Of a stretch of 64,000 nt of DNA, positions 45,135-55,704 are shown piece by piece. The notes below the pieces were generated by a model. It did not search any database and was not told where the DNA came from. It saw nothing but the letters and a program-made list of their open reading frames with translations. The stretch's first letter is position 1, and each line of letters starts with the position of its first letter. This DNA is from Pseudopyrenochaeta lycopersici (lineage: Eukaryota; Ascomycota; Dothideomycetes; Pleosporales; Pseudopyrenochaetaceae). The position numbers and the translations under genes were made by a program. The DNA lies in NCBI GenBank assembly GCA_003313425.1, contig NHZP01000003.1, forward strand, positions 1,922,001 to 1,986,000, given 5' to 3'.

Positions 45135-47914
45135 TTACAACCGTACATTCGCACCAATCTGGCCGCCCTTGAACCAGATTGTTTCTCTCCACTCTCCGAT
45201 TCGAATGCCAACGTGTGCAAATGCGCTCAACTTGAGCCTTCCGCCGATCGCTTTGCGAATGGCTTCAAAACCCACCGAGCCTAGACTCCAGTCTACGGGT
45301 AGTCTTGGAGTCTCTGACAAGCCGGGTGGCACTGCGAATGGCAACTCGTACAGTATCTTTCCCGAGGGATGGCCGTCGTAGAATGCAGTTGCATTGAGAG
45401 ACGTGATAAACATGGTGGTACTGGAAAAGGGCGATGAGAGGGTGAAGATAGCGGTGGACGATATGATATGCATTGTTGCGTCACGGATGAAATGAGATTT
45501 TCCGTCATCCTCAGAATCGTCAGGGTCCTCAGGGTCTTCGGACGGCTCTTTCGGGGTAGAGAGGTGCGGTGCGGGGAGCGTGATGGGGAAATGAGAGAGT
45601 AACTCCCCGAGGGCAGGCTGCGCAGGGATACTGCCTTTATGGGCCTGCAAAGTCAAGGACACATTGAATCCTGGGTGATAGGTTAGTAAAAGAGCCTAGA
45701 GGTAGCCAGAGAGGGGTACGTACCGGATACGTATTGAGAGAGTAACTCTTTACCGGCTGCTCTACCCTTTGGGCCGCCGTTGGTGAGTGGGTCCCATACA
45801 GCGGATATCAAGAGGTTTGTGTTGTTGCCAGGATGAACTTCGAGGTTCTTCGCCGTCGCTTGCCCAAGGAGTGTGCCATTGACCAAGATGTTGAGATTAA
45901 AGTACGGCACTGTCGCAGAATAGTTGGTTGGATTCGTGAGATTAACATACGCTTGGAGGACGATGGAAGTAGGCGATGTATCAACTATAGATAGGTTGCC
46001 GATTTTGAGATTCATAGCGCTCAATTTGTTCTTATCGTCATCGCCATCTTTGTCATCATTGCCGCCGCGAATCGCTGAAAGCCAAGAGTTAGCAATTGTA
46101 GGCACAGCGGACGAACATGGACCACGAACTGGTTACGAACGTTTGACTGGTACAACACCCTGTGCAGGAATGCCTCGCACTGCAATTTTCCCCACGGGTG
46201 TGTCTACTCCCACGCTGACAGCAGCCTTGATGTCCATCAATACTGATTTGCCACCAAAGAGGAGGGCTTGTACAACTTCGCTGAATAAATCATCGTCGAG
46301 GATTTCGATTGGAGCCTTTTCGATTTCGGACTGAACGAGTAAAGTGGGTCCTTCACTGCCATGGCCCTCTAGTCTTGTTGAGTTTGCTTTCTGCCATTCT
46401 TCGAGATTCAGTTTTCCCAGTTTCTTCTTGTGGTAGTAGATATCAGCGTCTGCCTTGACCTGGTTTACGTCGAGAGGAAAGTTCATCTCGTTGGGCAATC
46501 CAATATCGACCTTGACAACAGCGGAAATCTTGGGTGCAGCTGCAGGCGTTCCTGGCTCAGCCCACGGATCAGGGAGATGAAAATGGACATCTGCAAGAGA
46601 GAAATTCTTGATAAGGTTGCCCATGTCGCGACCGGCGAATGGGACTGGAACTGTGATGTCCTTTAGCAGATCACGGGCCCAACCAGGCGTTGATGGATCA
46701 GGGAATTGGCAGCAGTTGACGTAGATGGTCGCGTCCTCGCCCTTCATATAGTCGCCCAAGAAGGCGTCCAGCGGGGACTTGGCTGAGTTGGGGCAGACTT
46801 CTGTAAGAGAGGTTGACAGCTTCTCAACGTTTCCTGTAACGTTGACCTGGATATCTTTCTTGGGCTCTACTTCAAGTTGTCCTGTCTCCGCAGTACCCAC
46901 GGTTATATGCTTATCAGAAGGCAAGCATCCATCGATAAGAACGTCTACAGCCACAGGAGGCAGAGTAATCTGGACCGGGAAGTCGTTTGTCACGACTATG
47001 GAGGCGTCAGCGGCCATGCCTTGGTGGCCATGCTTGGCCTCGCGTAGGTTCAGTTTGGTGATGTTGTAATGTGGGAGGGTAGGGATGTCGCTTTTTTGGA
47101 AGACCATCGACTGCTCGACAAGCTGTTTGCCAATATTGATCAGCCCAGACTTGAGTGGGACCTTTGCCTTTCCTTTGAGTCTTATCTGGCCCAATCGGCC
47201 GTCTATCCAGTCGTTTGCGATACTGCGGATGCCGTCTGGCGCGCCGGGCTCCAGAAGTGCGAGAAGAGAGACGTGTGTAGTATGGCCGTTTCTAATGTTT
47301 ACCTTGACGCCAGGAATCTTTGCCTTGCCAATCAGGACGTTCCCGTACTCGGGCAGATAGACATCGACATGGGTGGGCCCAGTCTCTGCCTCTCGGGCAA
47401 TCCAGGTCCCAAAACGTCCTAGATTGCGCACGCTCTGCTTCTGTACCTTGGATGCGTCCATCTTGAAGTCTCCCTCTATGTGCACCTTGGCGCCGTGGTC
47501 GGTCAGCCCATCTAGCGACAACTTGGTGGGCCGGAAGTCGGCTGCCTGCATGGCGTACTCCTCAATGCCCTCAGTCGCAAGAAAGCCGAGCATGACGAAC
47601 ACCACAACGAGACATAACACAACGAGCGCAAGTATGCTCGGCCACCGTTTCTTCCACAAGGGCGTCTTGCCGCTGCGGTCCGAGCCGCTTATCGATCGGA
47701 GTAGCGAAGTGGTCGCCGGTGTTGGCTCCTCCTCGTCTGCGGGGCCATCATCGCTCCTGTCTTCACGTGCGAGCAGCGGCGTCTGCTCTGTGGTCCTACT
47801 GGAGTTCTGTGACGCTGCGGACCGCGCTGATCGTGACGAGCGGGCGGACTTCTGGGAGGCCGGGCGCGAACTAGGCGTGCGGGTCGAGCCCCACGTCGCG
47901 TCGGGTGTCTCCAT
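45135..47914 (-). CDS. Tag1-like vacuolar single-pass membrane protein (DUF3712-type)
   Basis: Exons 47914-46141, 46074-45724 and 45670-45135 give 886 aa. A Ser/Arg-rich cytosolic N-terminus (~90 aa) precedes one membrane segment (~92-113, SILALVVLCLVVVFVMLGFL). The long lumenal part of repeated beta-rich LEA-like/DUF3712 modules has several N-x-S/T sites (e.g. NITKL, NFSL, NLTN, NYSA). The N-terminus carries EQTPLL (43-48), fitting the acidic dileucine [DE]xxxL[LI] used for AP-3 delivery to the vacuole. The closest named relative I recall is yeast Tag1 (YLR173W), a vacuolar protein needed to terminate autophagy; many fungal relatives are annotated only as DUF3712 or 'pre-rRNA processing'. 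The Tag1 link is from memory of architecture and conserved phrases (YLPEYGNVLIGKA, NGHTTHVS, VPVPFAGRDM) and needs a search. Divergent from OTC across 330 bp. Confidence 0.78.
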
Positions 47915-48244
47915 GACAGTGGGAATACAAGAAAAGGAAAGAGAAGGGAGAGTCTAGGAAATCATGCGTCGGCGGGCGATGGTGAAGGTCGAAGGAACGT
48001 GGGTTGGGACGAGAGTCCTTGGTTGAGGTCGCATCCTCGTCATGGGCTCAGCCACCAACTGGGCACTCGCCTCCCCATCCGGGGGTGCCTGCCGCTAGCG
48101 GGAGCATGCGTCACACTCCACGGCGGTCATCCAAAAAGTTCAGGTCGTGTCACAACAAGAGCGTATGACTCTTTTGCCCTTCACAGGAGCTCAAATAGAG
48201 CGCCAATCGCCCCAAGCAAGCTGCAGACGGCACATTGAAGCAAC
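47915..48244. other. Short bidirectional promoter (Tag1-like / OTC)
   Basis: 330 bases between divergent starts. Contains one Gcn4/Cpc1-type half-match (TGACTC) at 48166-48171, listed separately. The rest is GC-rich with no other assignable element. Confidence 0.6.
48166..48171 (+). promoter_or_regulatory. Candidate Cpc1/Gcn4 (cross-pathway control) site upstream of OTC
   Basis: TGACTC (six of seven bases of TGACTCA; the next base is T) lies 74-79 bp before the OTC start codon. Arginine pathway genes of ascomycetes are classic Cpc1/Gcn4 targets. A single 6-bp match can occur by chance, so this is a candidate only. Confidence 0.4.
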
Positions 48245-49378
48245 ATGCCCCTCCTCCGACCCTCGGCTGCGGCTCTGCGGAGCTTGCAACGAGCTCAGCG
48301 ATGCTACTCCACTTCGCCCGCTACGCCTGCCACATCCCCATTCGCACCCCGACACCTCCTCTCCATAGCAGACCTCACGCCTGCTGAGCTTACCACTCTC
48401 GTCCGCAATGCCCACCAGCACAAGACCGCCATCAAGTCAGGCACGGGCGAGATCCCCCACACTCTTCGCGGCGCACTGGCTGGAAAGACAGTCGCCATGA
48501 CCTTCAGCAAGCGCAGTACCCGCACGAGGGTGTCGACAGAAGGCGCAATTGCCGCCATGGGCGGTTCACCCATGTTCTTGGGCAAGGACGATATTCAATT
48601 GGGCGTACGACGACTGCCTTCCACCTAACAGCTCGTCACTTACGATACCCAGGTCAACGAGTCCCTCTACGACACCTCTCTCGTCCTCTCTAGCATGACG
48701 GCCGCCATAGTCGCCCGCGTAGGCCCCCACTCCGACGTCGCAGACCTAGCCAAGCACTCGTCCGTCCCCGTCATCAACGCCCTGTCCGACCTCTACCACC
48801 CTCTCCAGATCATTGCCGACTTCTTGACAATAGCTGAGATCAACCCATCAACCTCGTCCTCCTCGCTCGGCCTCGAGGGCTTGAAGATTGCATGGATTGG
48901 CGATGCCAACAACGTCTTGTTTGATCTTGCCATTGGCGCGACCAAGCTCGGGGTCGACATTGCTGTCGCCACACCCAAGGGCTACGAAATCCCCTCTGAA
49001 ATGCGTGACGTGATCAAATACGCGGCAAGCACTGCCCCGCGACCAGGCAAACTCGTTGAAACTACAGTCCCTGAGGAAGCCATCAAGAACGCCGACATCC
49101 TCGTGACAGACACGTGGGTGTCCATGGGCCAGGAGGAGGAGACAGCGAAGAGGCTAAAGGCTTTCGAGGGCTTCCAGATTACATCTGACCTTGCAAAGCG
49201 GGGAGGCGCAAAGGAAAGCTGGAGTTTTATGCACTGCTTGCCTCGTCATCCAGATGAGGTCGACGACGAAGTCTTTTATGGACCGAGGTCGGTGGTCTTC
49301 CGAGAGGCGGAGAACAGGCTTTGGGCTGCGATATCTGCGATAGAGGCCTTCGTGGTCAATAAGGGTAAGATCCAGTGA
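48245..49378 (+). CDS. ARG3: Ornithine carbamoyltransferase, mitochondrial
   Basis: Exons 48245-48604 and 48653-49378 (48-nt intron, GTACGA…TACCCAG) give 361 aa. It condenses ornithine and carbamoyl phosphate to citrulline in arginine synthesis. Carbamoyl-phosphate motif STRTR is at 91-95 within FSKRSTRTRVSTEGAIAAMGG, HPLQ at 169-172 and the ornithine-side HCLP at 314-317. The first ~22 residues (MPLLRPSAAALRSLQRAQRC) are basic and free of acids, typical of a mitochondrial presequence; filamentous fungi keep this enzyme in mitochondria, unlike budding yeast. The splice joins DDIQLG to VNESLYDTS, the expected family reading. It is head to head with the Tag1-like gene and tail to tail with AFG1 (145 bp apart). 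Confidence 0.96.
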
Positions 49379-49523
49379 CTAGATCCGTGGTTTGAGTGAT
49401 GTCTTTGGTTATGGACCCTAAGAGTTCGGAAAGGACTTGTACTCAAGATCTATATTGGCACTCAACTGCAATCAACATCATCCACTACCAACTCAATCTC
49501 GGACAAACACTACATGACCACAC

Positions 49524-51839
49524 TCATTGTCTACTCCCCTTCTTACCCTCCTGTGCGTTTCCCTCTACACCACCCTTATCTTTCTCCCGCTCATCAAGGC
49601 CTTCCACGCCTTTGCCCCATGCGCCAGCTTTCTTGCCCCACGTCATCATGCCCCAGGCATGCGTCCAGCTGAACTTGGGTGGTGCATCGGGATGTGTGCG
49701 GAAGGGACTGGCACCATGCGCAAACATGTCCTCAAGTTCCTTCTGCCGATCTTGCTCTAATTCCTCCTTGGACAGAATCTTCACGTTGGGAGGGAGAGGG
49801 GCAGAAGGCAGTGTGGTGTACGAGGAGTCTGGGAGAGGAGACGATGGCGCAGATGGATGTTCCCAGTGTCGTGATGATATGGGGAGCGGACGCCACCAAT
49901 CCACCGTTGTGTCCCCCTCTTCAGCAGCGTCTTCTGCCACAGAAGAAGCGCGGTCCCACCAACGCCCCGAACACATCTCCCATATCCTGCTTTCCGCCCT
50001 CTTAACAGCAAAACGCTCATCCTCGCCTGTCAACCCGCCAATGTCCGCAAAGTTAGGCGTCCCTGGATGTATTCTGCGCTCGTCAGTGTATGAGAATCCC
50101 GGGCGTCGCGCACGGTTTGGGGGATCATCTTCAAGCGCATCTTCCGCAAGCCTGTCCATATTATAGGAGGAGACATTGGGCCGGAAAGGTGAATTGAGAT
50201 CCTGAAAGATTTCGGAATAGGTTTCGGGATAGACGGCATCGTTGAGGAGTCCATCTTCCGCAGTTTCCGATAAGCCGCTGGTCGTTTCAGTTCCCTTTGG
50301 TTCAGGAAAGAACAGATCATCAGGTCCAGTGCCAGCGGTAATAAGAAGACGGCAGCGTGCCTCGTACATGGCATCCAAAAGAGTTATAAAGCGTCTGGCC
50401 TCCTCTTTTTGCTGGAAGCCCATCACAGGTACATCAGTTACGACGAATGTATGATACGTCGACGCGAGTGTGATATAGTCCGCCGGCCCCAATACAGCAC
50501 CACAGAGCTCTGAGAATGTGAAAAAAGCGACGCCGTTGTACTGTGCGGGGATAGGAAGGGGGCGACCATAGACCGTGAGTGTTGAATGGGCCCAAGGGAT
50601 GGGGTATGAATGTTGAGTTGCGCGCTCCACAAGGGCGTTGAAGGACTCGGCGAAGACAGTCATATCCTCTGCAGTGGATGGCTGAATCAGGTAATTCTTT
50701 GGCATGGTGGCCTCGGCAGATGTGTTTGTAGGTTCGGCTGAAGTTTCTACCGGCGAGTTGGATGCTGAGATTCCACTCACTGTGCCAACCATCGGAGACG
50801 AAATATTCTCAAGCAACGGTTTTCCGACAGGCTCTATTTGGGATTCGCTTTCCTCTCTCTCCAACTTTCGATAATCTCTCTTCCCTTCCATCTCCCAAAC
50901 TTCACACCGGGCTCTCAAGACACCCAAGAACGCTCCAAATTCGCCCATCTGGCCGGCTCCGTCATCCCTCCTGACGTTCGCACCCTTGCCCAGGCTCCAG
51001 CCTAGCCGACTTGGCCTACTCACTGGCCGATTAAATTCCATGCCCGCAGCCTTAGCCAACTCTTCTGGCATACGATTACTTGTAGCAATGAGGACACCAC
51101 CGAGTTGGAAGAAAGAGGTCATGAGATTCGATAGAATTTTGGATGCCGCGCGATCTGGTAATTGGAACTCATCGAGGAACAAAATTGGCGACGTTTCGAT
51201 TAGGTCGCGTGCCACAAGGAGCAAAGAGTAGTCGTCTCCAGGCCCTTCTATCAGACTTCGTGACCTGCGGAGCTGCTCGAGGCGAGATATAGTGTCCAAC
51301 ATGAATGTATTAAAATGCCAACGGCGTTTCTTGCGATTAGGAAGGCATTCTTGGAAAAGATCAATGAGCATCGATTTGCCAGTGCCGACTTCACCATGAA
51401 GCATTAGACCCTGAGGACTTTGAAGTTGCATGGCCTCCTCATGACTAGTTAGGACACGCGTCAAGGCTACCGAGTCTCTTCTCTCTTTCTGAGCAAGAAG
51501 AGATGTCCATACTCCTCGTCTACCGAATTTGTTACCGGCACGTGGATCCGTAGATACTGGTGCAGCACTTTGAGAAGAGTCAACTGCTCGTGTAAGTTGC
51601 TGTAGACGTTGAGAATAGTCTACACTGGGCTCATAATCAATGAGTCGATCATAGAGCTTCTGAAGGTGCAGTGCTGCATTCAGTATCAGTAAATATACCT
51701 CTTCTTGGCGCATTCGGAATGGTAGACGTCATGGCTCACCAAGGCGATGCTGCGCAGGATCAGGGCGGATCTTTTGGGTAGCTATGAGGCTTCGATAGAG
51801 GACGAGAGGATTCGTAATCGTAACTCCTGTTGAAGGCAT
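49524..51839 (-). CDS. AFG1: Afg1/Lace1-type mitochondrial AAA-like ATPase, enlarged
   Basis: Exons 51839-51740 and 51673-49524 (66-nt intron) give 749 aa. The splice gives QHRLALHLQKLYDRLIDYEP, matching the family's N-terminal helix. Walker A GEVGTGKS is at 127-134 and Walker B ILFLDEFQ near 197-203, followed by the family's ATSNRMPEEL sensor segment. Afg1 ATPases act on the mitochondrial inner membrane in turnover of respiratory-chain subunits. The protein is about 240 residues longer than yeast Afg1 (~509). A low-complexity Ser/Thr/Glu insert follows the LRARCEVWEMEGKRDYRKLE segment, and a long C-terminal extension after DAMYEARCRLLITAG ends in a Lys/Gly-rich tail. No classical N-terminal presequence is obvious (MPSTGVTITNPLVLYRSLIA). 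Confidence 0.93.
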
Positions 51840-52136
51840 TGGTAGACATTGGTGTTTGAAGTGAAAGTTTGAGTGGTAGGGTATCTAGGTTCTCAAATGG
51901 CCGAGGTGATCGACTTCAACATTAGACTAAACTGGAATCGGCGCTAGCGCTTTTAGGACACCATGGAGTTGGCCGCGTTAGAGGATTGTTGCACCGGCAA
52001 GACTCCTGTTGGAGGTATATGGAAATGTGAAATAAAGAACATTGGAAGACTAGATTCGAACTGATGATGAGACTTCGGAACTAGAACGCCACGAAATGCA
52101 AGGTGGTATCATGCAACCGATGAAGGAGAACTCCAC

Positions 52137-52765
52137 TCAGATATTGGTAACTCCAGGAGACCACGCATCAGCAATCCGTTTAATCTCTTGAATAAACTTC
52201 CGACTCGTGATCTGCGTTGATCCAATCCTCTGCTCAGCATTGGCTGTGACTGGTGAATGCTCATCCGGGTTATAAAAAGGATTTCGTAAGAGCATGATGT
52301 ATGCTGTTTGAAGCGCTCTGAATGCCTATCAAGGTCAAGAGATGCGAAGTATTTCGATCTTCAAATACTTACTGGCTTCATGTCCGCGTCCCGTAGCCCC
52401 ACTGCGGTCGCTGACTTGCTGTCAAGAGCTGTAGCCGGCCGGCCTTCCATGTCCACAACAATAATGATCTTGACGCCTGTATTGGTCAACCAGCCATACA
52501 TCGCAAGTCTTTCATCGACTGCTTGAAGTAGGCCAAAATCCTGGTCTGCTGTCTTGTGTGGTAGACGAGCTTCAAAGATATCTAAGGAAGTCGAGAGTAG
52601 TAATTGAAACTCCAACGGCGCCCGCTCTTCTGCTGGAAACAGCGAAATATGTAGCGGGTTGTTCTGCATCAAGTATTAGTTTTTTCTCTGTATACAGAAT
52701 GCAGATACACTTACATGCTTGCCGATTATACCGATACAAGCCACAGAAGGCACCCTCCCGGTCAT
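52137..52765 (-). CDS. TCA17: TRAPP complex subunit TRAPPC2L/Tca17 (sedlin-like longin fold)
   Basis: Exons 52765-52715, 52663-52373 and 52325-52137 give 176 aa. The protein starts MTGRVPSVACIGIIGKHNNP then LHISLFPAEE, the first strand-helix of the longin fold. FQLLLSTSLDIFEARL, LAMYGWLTNTGVKIIIVVD and DADMKPAFRALQTAYIMLLRNPFYNPDE follow, a NPFYNP-type block characteristic of TRAPPC2L. The last exon is too short to stand out by open frame alone; its AFRALQ join after DMKP and the closing RKFIQEIKRIAD place it. Tca17 binds TRAPPII in Golgi/endosome traffic as a Rab exchange-factor subunit. It is divergent from the complex I gene with a 360-bp shared promoter. Confidence 0.9.
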
Positions 52766-53125
52766 GGTGGGGCGGTGTGCTGAAGATGCTAGGTGTATTT
52801 GATAGTGACCTTGTATTCGAAACGAACTACTGTGGTAATAATCAAAAGAACTGCTCCGACGTCAAAATACCACGGAGTTCTGAAAGCGTTCTTGGAGTGT
52901 TCTGGGAGCTATTGCGCCGAAGTCGACCGAAAAGGCGATGGTAAGGAGGGTCGGGCAACGTCAACCTATCAAGTGCGCTCTGAATCGGCTAGCTAATCGA
53001 AGCTGTGCCAAGCCAACAGTTTGACCTCATCATTGAACATCACGACTCCCTTCTGCGAACGCCACCCCGACGCACACCCTCTCCACTCCTTCACCGGACG
53101 CTTTTCCTTTGTGTTTGTCGTCAAA
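52766..53125. other. Divergent promoter region (TCA17 / complex I PSST)
   Basis: 360 bases between divergent starts. No gene and no confidently assignable element. Confidence 0.55.
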
Positions 53126-53945
53126 ATGCTGTCGACAACAAGGTCTGCGGCCTCAATGGCCCTGCGAGGTGCGTCGCCGCCACGCAAAGCTCCCATTGCA
53201 CCGAAGCTAACACTTAGGACAGCCAGACCAGCAACGGCACTGTTGCCATTCCGTGCCGGAAGCGTTGCCTTCCTTTCCTCGAGCTCTTCGAATAAAGCGA
53301 CGACTATGAAGTCCCCCGCTATCATTCCTGGCAACCCGGGAACACCGCCACCTATGAAGCAAGCGCGACGAGAGGTGCCATTGCCGAGTCAGGAGGGGAA
53401 GAAGGGTGTTATGCAATATGCGCTGTATGTCTTGCCATACTGAGGAACTGGTGGCGATCACTGTGGTAGAATTTGGGCTAATACGCGGCAATAGGACGAC
53501 CCTCGATCAAGTTGCAAATTGGGCGCGTCAAAGCTCTCTCTGGCCCATGACCTTTGGTCTCGCATGCTGCGCTGTCGAAATGATGCATCTGTCAACTCCC
53601 CGGTACGATCAAGATCGTCTCGGTATCATTTTCCGTGCTTCGCCTCGACAGTCAGACGTCATGATTGTGGCGGGTACTCTCACAAACAAGATGGCGCCGG
53701 CGCTGCGACAAGTCTACGATCAAATGCCTGATCCACGATGGGTTATTTCCATGGGCAGCTGCGCGAATGGAGGCGGCTACTATCATTACAGCTACTCGGT
53801 CACAAGAGGATGTGACAGGATTGTACCCGTGGACATCTATGTACCGGGATGCCCGCCCACGGCAGAGGCACTGATGTATGGAATTTTCCAGCTGCAGAAG
53901 AAGATGAGGCATACCAAGATCACGAGGATGTGGTACAGAAAGTAG
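53126..53945 (+). CDS. NADH:ubiquinone oxidoreductase PSST/NDUFS7 subunit (complex I, N2 cluster)
   Basis: Exons 53126-53424 and 53495-53945 (70-nt intron, GTATGT…CAATAG) give 249 aa. This nuclear-encoded core subunit of the peripheral arm carries Fe-S cluster N2, the last carrier before ubiquinone. Ligands are visible as the adjacent Cys124-Cys125 ([11 protein letters not shown]), Cys189 ([11 protein letters not shown]) and Cys219 ([11 protein letters not shown]). Residues 1 to ~58 ([20 protein letters not shown]…) are basic, hydroxylated and alanine-rich, a typical mitochondrial presequence. The splice joins MQYAL to [20 protein letters not shown], the family's quinone-site segment. Inside the presequence lies an intron-like stretch (53169-53217) that cannot be removed without a frameshift; it is treated as exon. 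Confidence 0.95.
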
Positions 53946-54086
53946 ATGGCTTTTCGTTTGGTGAATTACTTCAGGCAGTCGTTAATCCTGCGATCTTCAG
54001 AGGACTAGATTCCTCCTGTACAAATCAATGTTCACATGCAAGGTTTATTGGAGTGTCTATCTATGTATGCATGCGCAGGCATACTC

Positions 54087-55489
54087 TCATTGCGCTGTCT
54101 CACCGAGTCCAAACATCTTCACCGAGTTATTCCACGCTCTGTAACGTCATTAGCACCTTCTACACAAGTAACCTGTGGGCTAAAAAGTACTCACGCGTCG
54201 CAAACTTCCTCCACGGTGATATCCTTGATCTTCGCAATCGCATAAGCGACGTGAGGTATAGTGGCAGACTCATTGCGGCCCTTGACCATCAATCCCTTAG
54301 CAAACTTCTCTTTCTTTACTGCCTTGGGTAGAGGAGGGGCATCTTTGAGATATTTGGCTGATGCGTGACTGGGCCGCATCTCGCACCAAGGCCCGTCGGT
54401 CTCGATCTGCAGACGCTCAAGTGGTACCTGCTTGACCACCTCGATGTTTTCCTCCGCTGTAAGTAACTTTAGCTCGACTATCGCATTATAGGTTGGCAAA
54501 TGAATTCTCACTCTTCATACTGCACCCGTTAACACCAATATCGAAGCCCAATGCAACAAGACTCTGCATCTCCTCAACCGTTCCGGTGAAGCTATGCACA
54601 AGGCCCCTTTTCGGTAGCTGATCAAGCCTAGCTTTCAAGAGGCTCTCGAAATCCTGCAATAAGGTTATTTCTGCATCTCCAATAGCCATTGTACATTTAA
54701 TACACAGGGCTACCTACCTCACTCGCCGCCCTCGAGTGCAAAAATAGCGGCAACTGCACTTCTACAGCGATCTCAAGCTGTGCTTCAAAGTACTTAAGCT
54801 GTTGTGGCTTAGGCGTTAAAAATAGGCGGTCATAATCGAGCCCAATCTCGCCGAAGGCGACCGCATGACCTGCTTCTTTAGCCTCTAATGCAAGGTGCTT
54901 CAGAGCAGAGAGCAAGGCTGATGGACCACCAGGGTGAGAATCAAATTGTTTTGCCGAGCAGGGGTGAACGCCAACGGTTGCATAGCATAGGCCCGGGTGC
55001 GCTTTCGCTATCTCGATCGAGTGCTTTGATTCCTCAAGATCCGATCCAGTAACCATAAACTTTTTGCATCCTGCGTCGAGAGCACGTTGAATTATGTCTT
55101 CGAAGTCGTTCTCATGGCGTTGAGTGCCGTGATATTCTCCTCGGAAGATTGGATCAGTGAAGTTAATACCGATCTGCCGAAGTTAGGGTGACATAGAGGT
55201 GTTAAATGAGGCAATGCGAACCAACATCAATGTATTTCAATCGAGGAGCTTCAGAAGGCATGACCGAAGGGGTACAAAATGCTCGTGTAATGCAAGAACC
55301 ACAATCTAGAGATAGGCCAGTGTTAGTGTTTATGACTATGGCTGTGGATGAATATTGAATCTTGGAAAGAAACGCACTTGAAAAGCGACTGAAATTGAGA
55401 GATGAACGCTGAACACCTGAGACGCAACCGGTTTGCAGCAAATGAGCTGCTCTAGAGGGAAGAGATGCTCGAAACACAAATAGGGACAT
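54087..55489 (-). CDS. TatD-type metal-dependent deoxyribonuclease (TATDN1-like)
   Basis: Exons 55489-55378, 55305-55226, 55173-54718, 54653-54512, 54456-54195 and 54138-54087 give 367 aa. Family stretches: YIDIGINFTDPIFRGEYHG, KKFMVTGSDLEESK, TVGVHPCSAKQF, the acidic FGEIGLDYDRL, LPLFLHSRAASEDFESLL, GLVHSFTGTVEEM, GVNGCSMKTEENIEV and LQIETDGPWCEMRPSHA. The IETD-PWC block carries a catalytic Asp. TatD nucleases are 3'-5' DNA exonucleases implicated in repair and apoptotic DNA breakdown. The first ~60 residues (MSLFVFRASLPSRAAHLLQT…) are basic and precede the usual start (MPSEAPRLKYID), suggesting mitochondrial import for the long form. Intron 1 (72 nt) has no stop and keeps frame, so both spliced and retained forms are translatable. 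Convergent with PSST (141 bp apart). Confidence 0.9.
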
Positions 55490-55704
55490 GTATCGCAGTG
55501 AGTAGTTGATGAGGAAGTGTTTCTTAGCGGTCAAAGTTGCCAGAAGTGTTGAGAGCTAAGCTACTTTAAGACTAGTCTATAGGCTTGCGCGGATGTCCTG
55601 CTTACCCTAACCGGACGACGGTCTACAACTCATCGTAGCCTTGTGGTAGGAACATACACTTTACTCCTTTCCACCCCAAGCAACTTTGTAGTGTCTCACG
55701 TGAA

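Noticed and set aside
52040..52075. tRNA-like B-box match (GTTCGAATC on the minus strand)
   Set aside because: The flanking bases do not pair into a T-stem or acceptor stem and no A box is positioned correctly.
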